From Psychromonas sp. MB-3u-54 (GTDB lineage Bacteria > Pseudomonadota > Gammaproteobacteria > Enterobacterales > Psychromonadaceae): 64,000 nucleotides of DNA. The notes under the pieces were generated by a model. The model did no database searches, was not told where the DNA came from, and saw nothing but the letters and a program-made list of their open reading frames with translations. Shown piece by piece: positions 39,615-49,614 of the stretch. The translations under genes were made by a program, and so were the position numbers. Location of the stretch: the NCBI RefSeq assembly GCF_002836415.1, contig NZ_PJBP01000120.1:1-64000 (forward strand), given 5' to 3'. Positions within the stretch are counted from its first letter, which is position 1. The number at the start of each line of letters is the position of its first letter.

Positions 39615-41983
39615 TAGAATACTCCAGCTACTTTTAATTCGCTTTCAGTTAATAAAATATCAGATGATTCAATACAACTATTCCCAAGTAGTTGTTCCAG
39701 TGATTCACTTAAACGTTCTATTTTATTTTGTGAAATATCAAAGCGGCCCAGTACTTTGCCTTTACGAAACACTCGCGTAATTAACAGATGTTCTAGTGCT
39801 TCAACTGAACTACCACCACATTCAATATAAACAGAGATAAAGGAGCGAGCTTGGACTTCAAACCTATTGCCCCAACCAATGCTAAAATCTTTTTCTAATA
39901 ATTTGCTAAATTCAGAACTTTTAAGCTTGTTTAATAGCTCTGTCACCTCTCGTTGGTTGGATTTTTTAGCCTTTGCAAATAGTGTTGTTACAGACTCAAT
40001 ATCAATTGGATCTTTATTTATTTCTTTAGGCTGCCATCCCTTGGGTTTGTGCTGACGTTTTAACTCCATCATAAATGAACGGTCGTGCGTTTTATCGGCA
40101 AATTCAAAGGTTGTCTCATCATGGTTTGCGGTACCCATAAACCAGGTGTTATTGGCGAGTGGAATTTTACGTTCCTCAACAAAGTATTTAGGCGAATTAG
40201 ACGTTGATGAATCCATTAACACTATATTTCGTTCACCATCGCGCATCTCTAATGCGGACAAAAATTCTGCAAAATACTGTTCAGGACGAGAAAGATTCAT
40301 CTCATCAAGTAGTATAATATTAAAGCGGTTTGTATAACTTGGTGTATGAGCCCGATAGATGCCTTGCAGACATTCTTTTTCATAATAACGTTTTTCAAAG
40401 GCATTATAATGACCAATCAAGTCATCCCTATCTCGCCAACCAGCTTGTACCGGCACGGTAGTAACATAACCACCAACAGCTTTTGCAAAAGCTTTTACTA
40501 GACTTGTTTTACCCGTACCTGAAATTCCCTCAAACACATGCAATTGACTCATAGCAAGTCCAGCAACAAATTTTCTAATATCGTTAATATCGTAATATAG
40601 CACAATGCCATTTTCCGCCTTAGCAATTCTGTGCTGTAACTCTTCTGTAAATTCTTTCAACGATGAAATAGATGTTGCTGAGCGTGGCTCTGCAAATTTC
40701 CGATCCATTTTAATCAGCTCATTAAATGCTTTTTGAGATTGTTGCTTTTCTATTAGATCATCTAATGTGGCTTTCAGACTGTCTATTGAGACTTTAAGGG
40801 TTTGATTGTGTAGTTCGAGCACATCTTTTTGTGTCTGTAATTCAAGTTTTTCTCTCACGCTAATTGTATTCTTTGCAACCTTAGAACGTGCCTCCTGATA
40901 ATCTTGCTGTAACTGTTCTAAGGATTCACTTTTTTCTTCTGCTAGTTCTTTATAGTGCTCTAAATCATCTTCTAGATCACTCTCCGAGCGACCTTTAAGT
41001 TTACTTCTAGCTTGTTTTAATTCTTGCTCAACATTGTCTAAATGAGCTAATACATCACTAGGATGAGCGAACTCTCTAATGGTCGCCTCATGCTCTAATT
41101 CTTTATAGCCACTAATCTTTTGCTGTAATAATTTTATTTTGTCTAAGTCACGTTCACGATTCTGACTTAAAGATTCAATTTCTTGAGTAAGTTGTTGTTC
41201 ATTAAGTTTAAATTCATTAGTTAACTTAATACGTAAGCTTTCTGCTGCACGCTTTTGATTATCTTGCTCTAAATTGTATTGCAGCTTAAGCTTATTTAAC
41301 TCAATTTTATCTGATTTTAGTTTTTCTTGAAATTTTTCAAGGTTAGACCGCTCCAAATTCAATGACTCTACTTCTGCTCTTAATTGCTCTTGTAATTGCT
41401 TTTCAAATTCAATTTTTTGCTTACGCTGATTCGATATAGCATTAACTTCAAGAGATAGCTTATCTTCCTCTAATTTATCTAATTGACTTTGTACTTCACT
41501 AATATTGCTTTTAAACTTATCTAACGATGTCTTCCTTTGAATAGCAAATCCAGCTTGTGCATTTACTTCACGATCGACCAATTCTTCTTCAATTTTTAAG
41601 CAGTCAGCTTCTCGCTTAACTAAATTTTCAGCTTTAAGATTAATATCCACTCTTAAGGTCGCTATTTCTTTATGGCCTATTTTAAGCTTTTGCCGTTGGC
41701 ATAAACTTTCACTTAAATGGCTAGCAAGCTCTTTCCCTTTAGCTTCAATATCTAACTGAGTTTGGTTGTTTTTAGCAATCGATTCCTGAAGCAATTCTGT
41801 TAATCCTTGCAGTTCGATTTTTTGCTCTTCATTAAGCTTAGCTTCAAGCTCTGGTGGCATATCAATTCCAACTTTGTTAAGTAAACCATTCAGCAACTTG
41901 TTTGATTTTACTGGTGTTTTATTTTGAATTTCTGGTATTGAAGAATTTTTTTTATTATTATTTCTTTTATTATTTCTAGCCAT
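39614..41983 (-). CDS. Coiled-coil McrB/MoxR-type AAA+ ATPase
   Basis: A 789-aa protein. Residues 1-30 are Lys/Asn-rich; about 55-440 is a long heptad-rich coiled coil; about 485-720 is an AAA+ module with GISGTGKTS, ILLDEMNLSRPEQYF (Walker B) and MGTANHDETTFEFADKTHDR (sensor region), the McrB/dynein-like branch. It differs from the McrB gene at 17473 in every flanking domain. The start overlaps the previous gene by 8 bp (ATGGCTAG). The long coiled coil suggests a filament-like or SMC-like tether around the motor. Confidence 0.8.
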   Translation of the reverse strand: MARNNKRNNNKKNSSIPEIQNKTPVKSNKLLNGLLNKVGIDMPPELEAKLNEEQKIELQGLTELLQESIAKNNQTQLDIEAKGKELASHLSESLCQRQKLKIGHKEIATLRVDINLKAENLVKREADCLKIEEELVDREVNAQAGFAIQRKTSLDKFKSNISEVQSQLDKLEEDKLSLEVNAISNQRKQKIEFEKQLQEQLRAEVESLNLERSNLEKFQEKLKSDKIELNKLKLQYNLEQDNQKRAAESLRIKLTNEFKLNEQQLTQEIESLSQNRERDLDKIKLLQQKISGYKELEHEATIREFAHPSDVLAHLDNVEQELKQARSKLKGRSESDLEDDLEHYKELAEEKSESLEQLQQDYQEARSKVAKNTISVREKLELQTQKDVLELHNQTLKVSIDSLKATLDDLIEKQQSQKAFNELIKMDRKFAEPRSATSISSLKEFTEELQHRIAKAENGIVLYYDINDIRKFVAGLAMSQLHVFEGISGTGKTSLVKAFAKAVGGYVTTVPVQAGWRDRDDLIGHYNAFEKRYYEKECLQGIYRAHTPSYTNRFNIILLDEMNLSRPEQYFAEFLSALEMRDGERNIVLMDSSTSNSPKYFVEERKIPLANNTWFMGTANHDETTFEFADKTHDRSFMMELKRQHKPKGWQPKEINKDPIDIESVTTLFAKAKKSNQREVTELLNKLKSSEFSKLLEKDFSIGWGNRFEVQARSFISVYIECGGSSVEALEHLLITRVFRKGKVLGRFDISQNKIERLSESLEQLLGNSCIESSDILLTESELKVAGVF

Positions 41984-43433
41984 TTTTTGTTAGTCCGATA
42001 AATAATTTATTTAAAAAAGTGTCGATCATAGACACTGCTTTATTGATTTTTTGATTTGAAACTTTAGGTGGATTTTTGTGAGCACAATCATCACGTAAAA
42101 AGGTAAGCTTATATAAATCAACAAAGTATGTTTGGTCTTCTAATAAGAACCTTAGAGGATGATGTGGATAAGACTCCATGGAAATGAAAATAGCAGCGAG
42201 TTGCGCTCGAACAGTGCTATTCCTACATTTAGCGGCATTAAATACTTTAGATGGCGCAACCTTTAATACCTCATCTAGCATTTTACTATTTATATTTGTT
42301 GCATTTGCAATTAAACCTTGAAGGATTTCTTTAGGATTTTTAGTGTTGGGTTTTGGCAAGCGATGAGGATTTTGTAGTGAATATTGTTTCAATACATACT
42401 CGCAAATATTTTCCACAACAATAATGCACTTAGTCACTAAAGCTGCGTTAGTTGAATAATTAGGATTATCGCTTTCTTTAACTTTTTCATGATCTTCTAG
42501 CATTGGGTAAAGGGCTTCGGTTAACCCCTCAATTTTGTCCGCATCGGAGTAGGAAACTAGCACTTTTAGCTTTGCTGCTTCAGCAAATTTAAGACAAGCC
42601 TCTTCATAGGATAAAGTGGTATCTGTTCCACCTAATTTTGCGAGTGCATAGCGCGCTAAAGATGGATCTGATTCACACCCTTTTTTAAAGAGATCAGCCA
42701 TCCATGTAGAATAAGTAGAAATATTAAAGGGGTCATAGGTAGTCCATTCAAATCCACAACTAATATCTCCCCAAACGGTTAAATATGCAGGTGTTGCCTC
42801 GTTAGAAGCTAATGTCAAATTACCAACTCTTTCAATATCAAATTCTATGTCTCGAGTGTTTTTTGCAATAAAGAGATCATCTCTAAAATTGATAATTATT
42901 TTATTCAATTCTTCTTCTGAAGGTGGATCAATATAATTATTAGTAGATTTTACAATAAAGGGGATTTCTACGTAGTCACTGCCCCTGTTTAATTTAAACT
43001 TCGGCTTGCCCTTTGTACTACTTGGATAAATTTTATTTAATGTAAAACTGACTCTTGGTAACCACTCACCCGTCATTGCACATTGAAAAACATAGGCCGT
43101 GGTTAAATTATCATTTAACTCGTCTGCTAAAAGTAATTTTCCATTTTCGGTTACTTGTCCTTTTGAATCTAAATATCCATTTGGGATTAACTGTGCGGTG
43201 ACAATATAACTTACCATATCAGTTTCAAGCCCAAGCCATTTAGCGACTTGTCCGTTAGTAACTTGACGTCTACCTGATACATTGAATATTTCTAGTATGG
43301 TTTTTTCAAAAAGATTAAGCTGCCGTCCCTGAGGCTGTGAAGTATATACCTGCCACACATTTACAGGCCAAAGTAGTTGATGTGCTTCATAATTTGGCTT
43401 TTCTGATTGTTGAAGATAATTATTCGCGAACAT
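41976..43433 (-). CDS. Winged-helix protein with a possible HEPN-like C-terminus
   Basis: About 485 aa. Residues about 20-90 look like a winged helix (LEIFNVSGRRQVTNGQVAKW). The central 200 residues are beta-rich. The C-terminus (about 330-485) is all-helical and contains FLRDDCAHKNPP, an R-x4-H arrangement like the HEPN ribonuclease motif or the DUF4145 signature. I choose the ATG at 43433: GGGGA stands 8 nt upstream, and the gene then overlaps the helicase end by 14 bp. Earlier starts add residues that duplicate the helicase reading region. No assigned function; an RNase effector is one possibility. Confidence 0.62.
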   Translation of the reverse strand: MFANNYLQQSEKPNYEAHQLLWPVNVWQVYTSQPQGRQLNLFEKTILEIFNVSGRRQVTNGQVAKWLGLETDMVSYIVTAQLIPNGYLDSKGQVTENGKLLLADELNDNLTTAYVFQCAMTGEWLPRVSFTLNKIYPSSTKGKPKFKLNRGSDYVEIPFIVKSTNNYIDPPSEEELNKIIINFRDDLFIAKNTRDIEFDIERVGNLTLASNEATPAYLTVWGDISCGFEWTTYDPFNISTYSTWMADLFKKGCESDPSLARYALAKLGGTDTTLSYEEACLKFAEAAKLKVLVSYSDADKIEGLTEALYPMLEDHEKVKESDNPNYSTNAALVTKCIIVVENICEYVLKQYSLQNPHRLPKPNTKNPKEILQGLIANATNINSKMLDEVLKVAPSKVFNAAKCRNSTVRAQLAAIFISMESYPHHPLRFLLEDQTYFVDLYKLTFLRDDCAHKNPPKVSNQKINKAVSMIDTFLNKLFIGLTKNG

Positions 43434-46400
43434 TGCCATAGTCCCCTTTACATAGCTGATAGAAAGCATTAAAACCAGGCAATAGCTGTTGTTTATTACC
43501 CTCTTCGATTTCAATCGAGGAAGCAAGTTCATCACATGCTAATGACTTGTCTCCTACCACAATTAATAAACGTTTCTGACGGCTCATCGCCACATTAATT
43601 CGGTTAATTATTCGCAAAAAACCTAACTGTTGATTTACTTGATCTAGTGTCAACTTTTTAGGTTTTTTCCAATGCCTTACCGTTGATAATAAAACGACAT
43701 CGAACTCTTTACCTTGAAAAGCATCGACAGAACCTACTCTAAATCGCTCGTCACCATTTTCTAGTAAGTCATAGCCCTCCACGGGAGAGTACTCAGAAAA
43801 TGATTTTCTGAGTACTCCTTTTTTTACCATCAGCTCTTGAATTACATCACGCTGAGCTGCATAGAATGTTATTATGCCAACAGATAAATCAGGACGTTCA
43901 TTTAGAATTTTCTCAGCTTCATCAGCAATAACTTCAGCTTCACACTCGCGATACTTTGAGCCATTACGGGATCCCATTCGGCCTTTACTTTGATCTACAT
44001 TTATCCAAGTCGCTAATTTATTCTTATAGCCTGGTACATCCAGAGGGAAGTCTTTCTCTTTAAGCCCCGCTTTAACTGCTGGTAAACCACTCGATTCATA
44101 AAACTCTTTACTGTGGAAGTCACCCAAAAGAGGATGCATCCTAAACTGAGTATCGAGCATGACAACACGCTTGGTTGCCCCTCCTTCTTTTTCAAACTTG
44201 GTTAAGTCATGATAAAGCCGTTCAAATAAACTTTGTTTTAACAACTCTGTTTGAGTTACTTCAATTTCATTGTCATCTTGTAACTCTTTTTCTACACGAG
44301 GTTCAAGCATATGAGGTAATTGTTTATGGTCACCCACTAAGACTATTCGAGACCTGGCCATTGCCATTGGTATCATTAAATCAAGCGGATTTGCACGGGC
44401 GGCTTCGTCAACGATGACTGAGTCAAAAGTGATACTGCTACTTTGCTCTACAGATTTTAGTGACACCATTTTATTACCAGCAGCTTGCTGGCAGGTTGCT
44501 CCTAAAACGGTGACATATTCTGAAATTGAACGTTCAACCATCCCCGGCTGATTCTTCAATGTGTCGATATATTTTTTCCTGAAATGTAATTGACCTAAAA
44601 CTGGATCATTAACAAGCTGCTGCTCTAAGTTTGTTTGCAAACTTTCTAAGTGAGTTACTTCTTTATCCGTTATATACCGTTCATCAGGCAGCATATAAGG
44701 TTCCTGAAGTGCCTCTAATAATTCTTCTTTTACCATTATATAATCAGATGCTGACGACTTAGTATTAAGGAGTTGTTGTAATGTCTTTGAAAATACACTT
44801 GTAACTGAATGTGATTTTAGAATTTTAAGCAGATCCTCAGCACGGTATAAACCATCATCAGCATATGACTCGAAGTTGGTACGAATAGCTCTAACTTTCC
44901 GGTATAAAAAAGATCTGTGTTGAAAAGACAAATCTAAACTTGGTAAAATTTCAAATCTAGTTATCAATTGCTCAATTTCATCTAACGTAGCTGCCTCTAT
45001 ATTGAAACCATAATCAATCTGCCAATCATTCAATTTATGTTTCAATTGTAATAATTTGTTTTTAAGTTGTTCAGGTTTACGTGATAATCTAATTGCTAAA
45101 ATATTGTCATTAATTGATTGAAACAACTTGTATGCAGGAAAATGGTCTAATTGTCCTTCAACCTCATGACTTAGTTTCTCAGCACGTTCATCTCTCCAAT
45201 GGCTAATTCCGGAGTTCGAATTGTTACTTTTCTCTCGGCCCCCTACTTTAATTGCCGGTAACCCAAAGACGCCAGCTCGAGAAACAACATTGCTCACAGC
45301 ATCATGCTGGTAACTCGTAAGTAATATTTGGTGCTGTATTGCTGTACCAAATTTATCCCCTTCTTCCGCTATACGTTGTTGAAGAGCTGAAATGACTTGT
45401 GTTTTACCTGTACCAGGCGGCCCGATAATTAATGCAATATCAGGTGTATTCAAAGCAATTTTTAACGCTTTTTCTTGTTGTGGTGTTGGGGGACCTTTAA
45501 ATCGCTTCTTAGCCTTAGGCGATAAAGCTTTTATTCTTTTCGGCCTAAGTTCAGGAGGCTGCATACCTTCAAGAATATGCTTAATTTGCGGTAGCGGATT
45601 ATTACCCTGCCTTAATAGATCAAAAGCCAACATTTTTCTTTGCTGCTGTACTTGAATACCGTTTAAGGAAATATAGATGACTCCTGACTTCGGGGGCCTT
45701 TTGGTTAACGTCGCTTCTAATGTTCCATTTGAAATCGATAACTCAGACAAAAAATTTGGTTGCTTACTCTGTTTAGTTTTAAAATCAAATGAAGATTCAA
45801 TACCGGTCAAATAATCAGGAGCATCTAGAGCCACTTGTAACTCAAGACTATCAAGGCTAAACCTCTCTCCTAAAGCCTCAAGTTCGGCCTTATAATTATC
45901 CAAAAAAGTGTTTATTGGGTTGTCGCCTAGCATAAAGCCATAGCGAATTTTTTCATTTGAAGTAGCTTCGCATTTTGAATACGATAAGTAGCCTGCTGAC
46001 TTTGCAATTCGAGATGATTGCTGCCAATGAGTTTCAGAATATTTAAGCCACAATTGAAAGTAACTACCATGCTCTTTGGTATGTTGATCTAATAGTCTTT
46101 GCTGCTGAGGGGTATTTGTTAAATCTTCTGGTTTATACTCGATTAACTGATGACTACCATAAAATACAGTCAGCATTTCAGGTGCTCTTTGTAATGGAGT
46201 AACGCTATTGATATACCAATATTTATCATTTTTGATGACTTTTGCTACAAATTTTTGCCCAATTATTTTAAAACTATCCCCTAAAGCTGTTGCATATAAC
46301 TCACAAAACATTCCGATGTTTTGCATTTTTGGCTGTTGCTTATACTTTAAAAAGAACTGCTGTGTAAACCAATTAATTGCAGACTTATAATTGGCATTAA

Positions 46401-46752
46401 CTCCAGAAGCTAACGATATCGCTTTGATAGAGGATGAATCTAGATAAAGGTTAATTGCTTCTGGATAATCAGCTCTTAAATACATAAACCTAACTGCAAT
46501 TGAAGCATCATTTTTATAGCAAATAACACAACATACAATTTGAGGGTTATTGTTATTTGCAGCTTTGGCTAAAGATAGGTTTGAGAATGTAACCTCTTCA
46601 AACAGATCATTTTGCTTAAGGTAAAATGCTCCATTATCTTCAAGTACCTCGGCAGTTTCACCTATAACCCAGCCTTTACTCGCTTGAGATGGGTTATATA
46701 AAGTTAATTCAACAACATCAGCTTCTAGTAGATTTGATTCTAATATTTTCAT
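43420..46752 (-). CDS. SF1 helicase of the UPF1/Dna2 (COG1112-like) class
   Basis: An 1110-aa helicase. Walker A GPPGTGKTQ near 444, Walker B VIVDEAARANP near 780, then VLVGDHKQLPHML, LDTQFRMHP, and the C-terminal motifs VGSVDAFQGKEFDVVLLSTVR and INVAMSRQK near 1040-1070. The segment between Walker A and B is long (over 300 aa) and mostly helical. The first about 400 residues have no recognised domain. The gene starts 8 bp after the kinase. It is the likely DNA or RNA remodelling motor of the TerY-P operon. No nuclease motif is visible in it. Confidence 0.85.
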   Translation of the reverse strand: MKILESNLLEADVVELTLYNPSQASKGWVIGETAEVLEDNGAFYLKQNDLFEEVTFSNLSLAKAANNNNPQIVCCVICYKNDASIAVRFMYLRADYPEAINLYLDSSSIKAISLASGVNANYKSAINWFTQQFFLKYKQQPKMQNIGMFCELYATALGDSFKIIGQKFVAKVIKNDKYWYINSVTPLQRAPEMLTVFYGSHQLIEYKPEDLTNTPQQQRLLDQHTKEHGSYFQLWLKYSETHWQQSSRIAKSAGYLSYSKCEATSNEKIRYGFMLGDNPINTFLDNYKAELEALGERFSLDSLELQVALDAPDYLTGIESSFDFKTKQSKQPNFLSELSISNGTLEATLTKRPPKSGVIYISLNGIQVQQQRKMLAFDLLRQGNNPLPQIKHILEGMQPPELRPKRIKALSPKAKKRFKGPPTPQQEKALKIALNTPDIALIIGPPGTGKTQVISALQQRIAEEGDKFGTAIQHQILLTSYQHDAVSNVVSRAGVFGLPAIKVGGREKSNNSNSGISHWRDERAEKLSHEVEGQLDHFPAYKLFQSINDNILAIRLSRKPEQLKNKLLQLKHKLNDWQIDYGFNIEAATLDEIEQLITRFEILPSLDLSFQHRSFLYRKVRAIRTNFESYADDGLYRAEDLLKILKSHSVTSVFSKTLQQLLNTKSSASDYIMVKEELLEALQEPYMLPDERYITDKEVTHLESLQTNLEQQLVNDPVLGQLHFRKKYIDTLKNQPGMVERSISEYVTVLGATCQQAAGNKMVSLKSVEQSSSITFDSVIVDEAARANPLDLMIPMAMARSRIVLVGDHKQLPHMLEPRVEKELQDDNEIEVTQTELLKQSLFERLYHDLTKFEKEGGATKRVVMLDTQFRMHPLLGDFHSKEFYESSGLPAVKAGLKEKDFPLDVPGYKNKLATWINVDQSKGRMGSRNGSKYRECEAEVIADEAEKILNERPDLSVGIITFYAAQRDVIQELMVKKGVLRKSFSEYSPVEGYDLLENGDERFRVGSVDAFQGKEFDVVLLSTVRHWKKPKKLTLDQVNQQLGFLRIINRINVAMSRQKRLLIVVGDKSLACDELASSIEIEEGNKQQLLPGFNAFYQLCKGDYGNVRE

Positions 46753-46760
46753 CAGTTACC

Positions 46761-48155
46761 TCACACAAAGCGCCAGCGATAGCTCTGAATTAAATTCAAA
46801 TGTTCATCGCTGGTAATTTTAGAAGGATTCCAAGTTGATACGTAATACGGTATTCCAATTGTACTATTGCTCAATGGAAGTGGTGCTTCACGCGTAAACT
46901 CTCGACTATTATCACCTTTATGAATAAGAACCTTTGATCCATTAACTGGCTTTAAATGAATTTTATCTTCACACCAGCGAACTTCTAATTGTGTAGCCGA
47001 GTCATTCCAAAGTTCTGTTGCATACGGCGATGAATTATAGTTTTGAGTGCAGTCCATATTTAGAATGCGTATATTATTTATCAGGCAAAACTCACCTTGA
47101 TCATCAACAATAACCTGCTCAAACACTTTAAAAGTATTAGGCTCTGCTACCGAGTCACAAAACGGGCATATTTGCTCTGTTTCATTCGATGAATAAAAGA
47201 ACTGGTGACGACAATGCTGACAATGAATTGTTTGATCTATTGCCTCTTGTAAAACCATACGCCATTGACTTAACGATGGCCTTTTTAACGGATTATTTTT
47301 TCCTTCTTCAAAACATTGCCTAAATAAGCCAATAATATTTGTATTAGCAACCAAATCTAAAGGGATTCCACCGACTGATTCATTCGAGAAATCTTCTAAG
47401 TCATACACCCAAGGTAATTCACCTTCAAATGCTTGTTGCTCTACAACCTCCGGTTCACCATCATCAACATACAAACCTTTAAAAGGATGCTGATGCGTTA
47501 ATAACTCGAACGCAATAACAGCAAATGACCAAGCATCAGTCAAACAATTAACATTTTGCTGATCCTTAACGATTTCCGGCGCTCCGTAACTGGGGGTGTA
47601 GAAGGAAGCATCACCTTCACGTTCATTGAAACTAATATTGTCACAATCAATAAACCAAACTTGTGAATGCGCAATATTTTCCGAGACAAAAATATTTTCA
47701 GGAGATAGATCGCCATATGCATAACCTCGAGAATGAAGCTCTGAAAGAGTTGTCGTTATCGCTAATAACAATTTAATTCGTCTCTCAACCCCGCCACTTT
47801 TCAAATACTCTTCAGTACTTTCATTCTCTTGCAAATCATTAAAACTCTGATCGATTACTGTTTGTAAAGAAATAAGACCGTCCATTAATTCCATTACATA
47901 ACCTTGTTTTGGTCTAGTAATAGCAATCTTTGGCAAAGCTATATTCAAATCACCAAGGCTTTGCTGAGATACCCATTGTATTTTTTTGATTGCTTTATCT
48001 ATTTTAGTTTTATTACTCGTGTTAATAACTTTAACTAAAATATTCTTACGGTCAGTGCTACAGACCATGCCTTGGCCACCTTCACCAACCTTTCCTGTTA
48101 GTTCGTATTCATTACCTAAACTATCGTATACGATCTTTTTTTTATCTTTTGTCAT
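46761..48155 (-). CDS. Ser/Thr protein kinase with zinc ribbon (TerY-P triad)
   Basis: A 464-aa protein. The kinase domain (about 12-290) has a Gly loop VGEGGQGMV, the ATP lysine in ILVKVIN, the catalytic loop YGDLSPENIF (HRD replaced by YGD), the metal motif IDCDN (DFG replaced by DCD) and SYGAPEIV. A zinc ribbon (CQHCRHQF ... CPFC) follows near 305-335, then a C-terminal beta-rich domain. The kinase-zinc ribbon form next to PP2C and vWA genes defines the TerY-P phosphorylation triad. It overlaps the PP2C gene by 14 bp. Confidence 0.85.
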   Translation of the reverse strand: MTKDKKKIVYDSLGNEYELTGKVGEGGQGMVCSTDRKNILVKVINTSNKTKIDKAIKKIQWVSQQSLGDLNIALPKIAITRPKQGYVMELMDGLISLQTVIDQSFNDLQENESTEEYLKSGGVERRIKLLLAITTTLSELHSRGYAYGDLSPENIFVSENIAHSQVWFIDCDNISFNEREGDASFYTPSYGAPEIVKDQQNVNCLTDAWSFAVIAFELLTHQHPFKGLYVDDGEPEVVEQQAFEGELPWVYDLEDFSNESVGGIPLDLVANTNIIGLFRQCFEEGKNNPLKRPSLSQWRMVLQEAIDQTIHCQHCRHQFFYSSNETEQICPFCDSVAEPNTFKVFEQVIVDDQGEFCLINNIRILNMDCTQNYNSSPYATELWNDSATQLEVRWCEDKIHLKPVNGSKVLIHKGDNSREFTREAPLPLSNSTIGIPYYVSTWNPSKITSDEHLNLIQSYRWRFV

Positions 48156-48837
48156 TAAATATCACCATAGCTAAACTTTTATCATCAACATGGAAAGGGG
48201 TAGGCCAATCAACAAATAATTTTTTTAAATGCTTTTTAATTCGTCTTGATGATTTGTTTTTAGAAAATATTGCGAGTGCATCTGTAAAGGCATTGTGGTC
48301 TAAAATATCTTCACTAATGCCGTCACTCATTAGCAATAATGTATTGTCTGTTGGTGATAACTCTTCTTTTCCAACACTCCAATCACTATATTTTTTTGAT
48401 ATACCTAGTCCTGTTGTTAAATTTGAAAACTGATCACTAGATCTTGGAGTAATAACCTTATGCCTCGTACTAATGACTCCATCACCCAACTGAAAATATC
48501 GAAATATTCCGTTATTACTGCCCCAAGCAACCAATACTGTCGTGGCAGCATCATTTGGTTTTATCGAATAGTTCTTTAATTTATCAAGCCAATGCTGATA
48601 AAACGCCCCTATTATTTCTTTAGAAGAGGATTCAAAATCAGCATTTATCAATACTGCTTTTATAGACTCAACGGCAGTATATGAACCTGTCTCGGCATGG
48701 ACTCTAGACCCCATGCCGTCACACACAATAATTGCCCAATAATTACCGTCATTAAAATAACCAGTTGCATCCTGATTTGGTAGGCCATCACCTAGATGGC
48801 CAGGACCAATAACTGACACATTCACAAATTTTGACAT
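48142..48837 (-). CDS. PP2C-type protein phosphatase (TerY-P triad)
   Basis: A 231-aa PPM/PP2C phosphatase. The metal-binding motifs are visible: NQDA near 20, CDGMGSR near 38-44, AATTVLVAW, LGDGVIS and LLMSDGISED near 165-175. It would reverse the action of the adjacent kinase, making a phosphorylation switch. It begins 3 bp after the vWA gene stop and overlaps the kinase start, so the three are translated from one message. Confidence 0.87.
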   Translation of the reverse strand: MSKFVNVSVIGPGHLGDGLPNQDATGYFNDGNYWAIIVCDGMGSRVHAETGSYTAVESIKAVLINADFESSSKEIIGAFYQHWLDKLKNYSIKPNDAATTVLVAWGSNNGIFRYFQLGDGVISTRHKVITPRSSDQFSNLTTGLGISKKYSDWSVGKEELSPTDNTLLLMSDGISEDILDHNAFTDALAIFSKNKSSRRIKKHLKKLFVDWPTPFHVDDKSLAMVIFNDKR

Positions 48838-48840
48838 AGC

Positions 48841-49527
48841 CTAAAAATCTAATTCAAAATCATCTTCAACAAGTTTACCTTCGGCAACGTTAGAGAAGTT
48901 CAATGTCAATGGTTCATTCGGAGTCTGACTTTTAGAATGGCTTGATACACTCATTGTAACTGCACGAAAGAAACGATGAATATCACTAGCATTTTTTGCA
49001 TAAAATAGAGGTGCCTCTAGATCATTATTAAAATCACTCAAAATACTATCATCAGCATCAGCACCAATAGATAAAGCTAAACGTGTAGCCTTTTTTGCTC
49101 GTTCACTATTAATCAATTCACCAAATGCTTGAGTATAATCATCCGTTGGATGACCATCTGATAATAAAATTATTACGGGTTTATATGCTCTTGAGTCTAT
49201 GATTTTTTTGTCTTCAATTAACTCTTTAGCTAGTAAACATGCTTCACCTAATGGGGTACCACCAGATGCAACCAGATCATTCGATTGTTTAATTTGGTGG
49301 GCTGGAGTTAATGGTAAATGTAGCGCAGCTTCACCACCGAAAGTAATAACTGCAACATTTATCTCGGCTCTCGTTCTACCTTCATCAGAAAATGTTCCAA
49401 TCATGTCTTTCATTGCTTGGTTCAACGATTGAATTTTTCCATCAATAGACATACTCCCACTTGTATCAGCCAAGATAATGACAGGTAAAACTCTAGCTTT
49501 AGATACTGCAAATTTTTTAAGGCTCAT
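48841..49527 (-). CDS. TerY-like von Willebrand A domain protein (TerY-P triad)
   Basis: 228 aa from the ATG at 49527, which has AAGGGA 6 nt upstream; a GTG at 49605 would add a hydrophobic stretch with no ribosome-binding site. The vWA MIDAS is complete: DTSGSM (about 22-27), the conserved threonine in GGTPLGEA, and LSDGHPTDD near 125. TerY proteins are cytosolic vWA proteins that act as metal-dependent scaffolds. First gene of the seven-gene operon. Confidence 0.87.
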   Translation of the reverse strand: MSLKKFAVSKARVLPVIILADTSGSMSIDGKIQSLNQAMKDMIGTFSDEGRTRAEINVAVITFGGEAALHLPLTPAHQIKQSNDLVASGGTPLGEACLLAKELIEDKKIIDSRAYKPVIILLSDGHPTDDYTQAFGELINSERAKKATRLALSIGADADDSILSDFNNDLEAPLFYAKNASDIHRFFRAVTMSVSSHSKSQTPNEPLTLNFSNVAEGKLVEDDFELDF

Positions 49528-49602
49528 TTGTATTCCCTTTGTTTTTTGTTTAACGGCAACTGGTAGCAACAAGATAAACAAAATCGGTATGTAATGTATG
49601 AT

Positions 49603-49614
49603 CACAAGCTTGTG
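49603..49614. promoter_or_regulatory. Palindrome CACAAGCTTGTG, third copy, in TerY operon promoter region
   Basis: A perfect 12-bp palindrome 75 bp before the vWA start codon. On the minus strand a TTAACA and an ATTACA flank it at about promoter spacing (17 bp), so a bound protein would block or steer RNA polymerase. The promoter match is weak. Confidence 0.45.

Noticed and set aside
48841-49605. GTG start giving the vWA protein a hydrophobic N-terminus
   Set aside because: The stretch covers the palindrome/promoter region and has no ribosome-binding site; the ATG at 49527 follows AAGGGA and begins right before the vWA domain.
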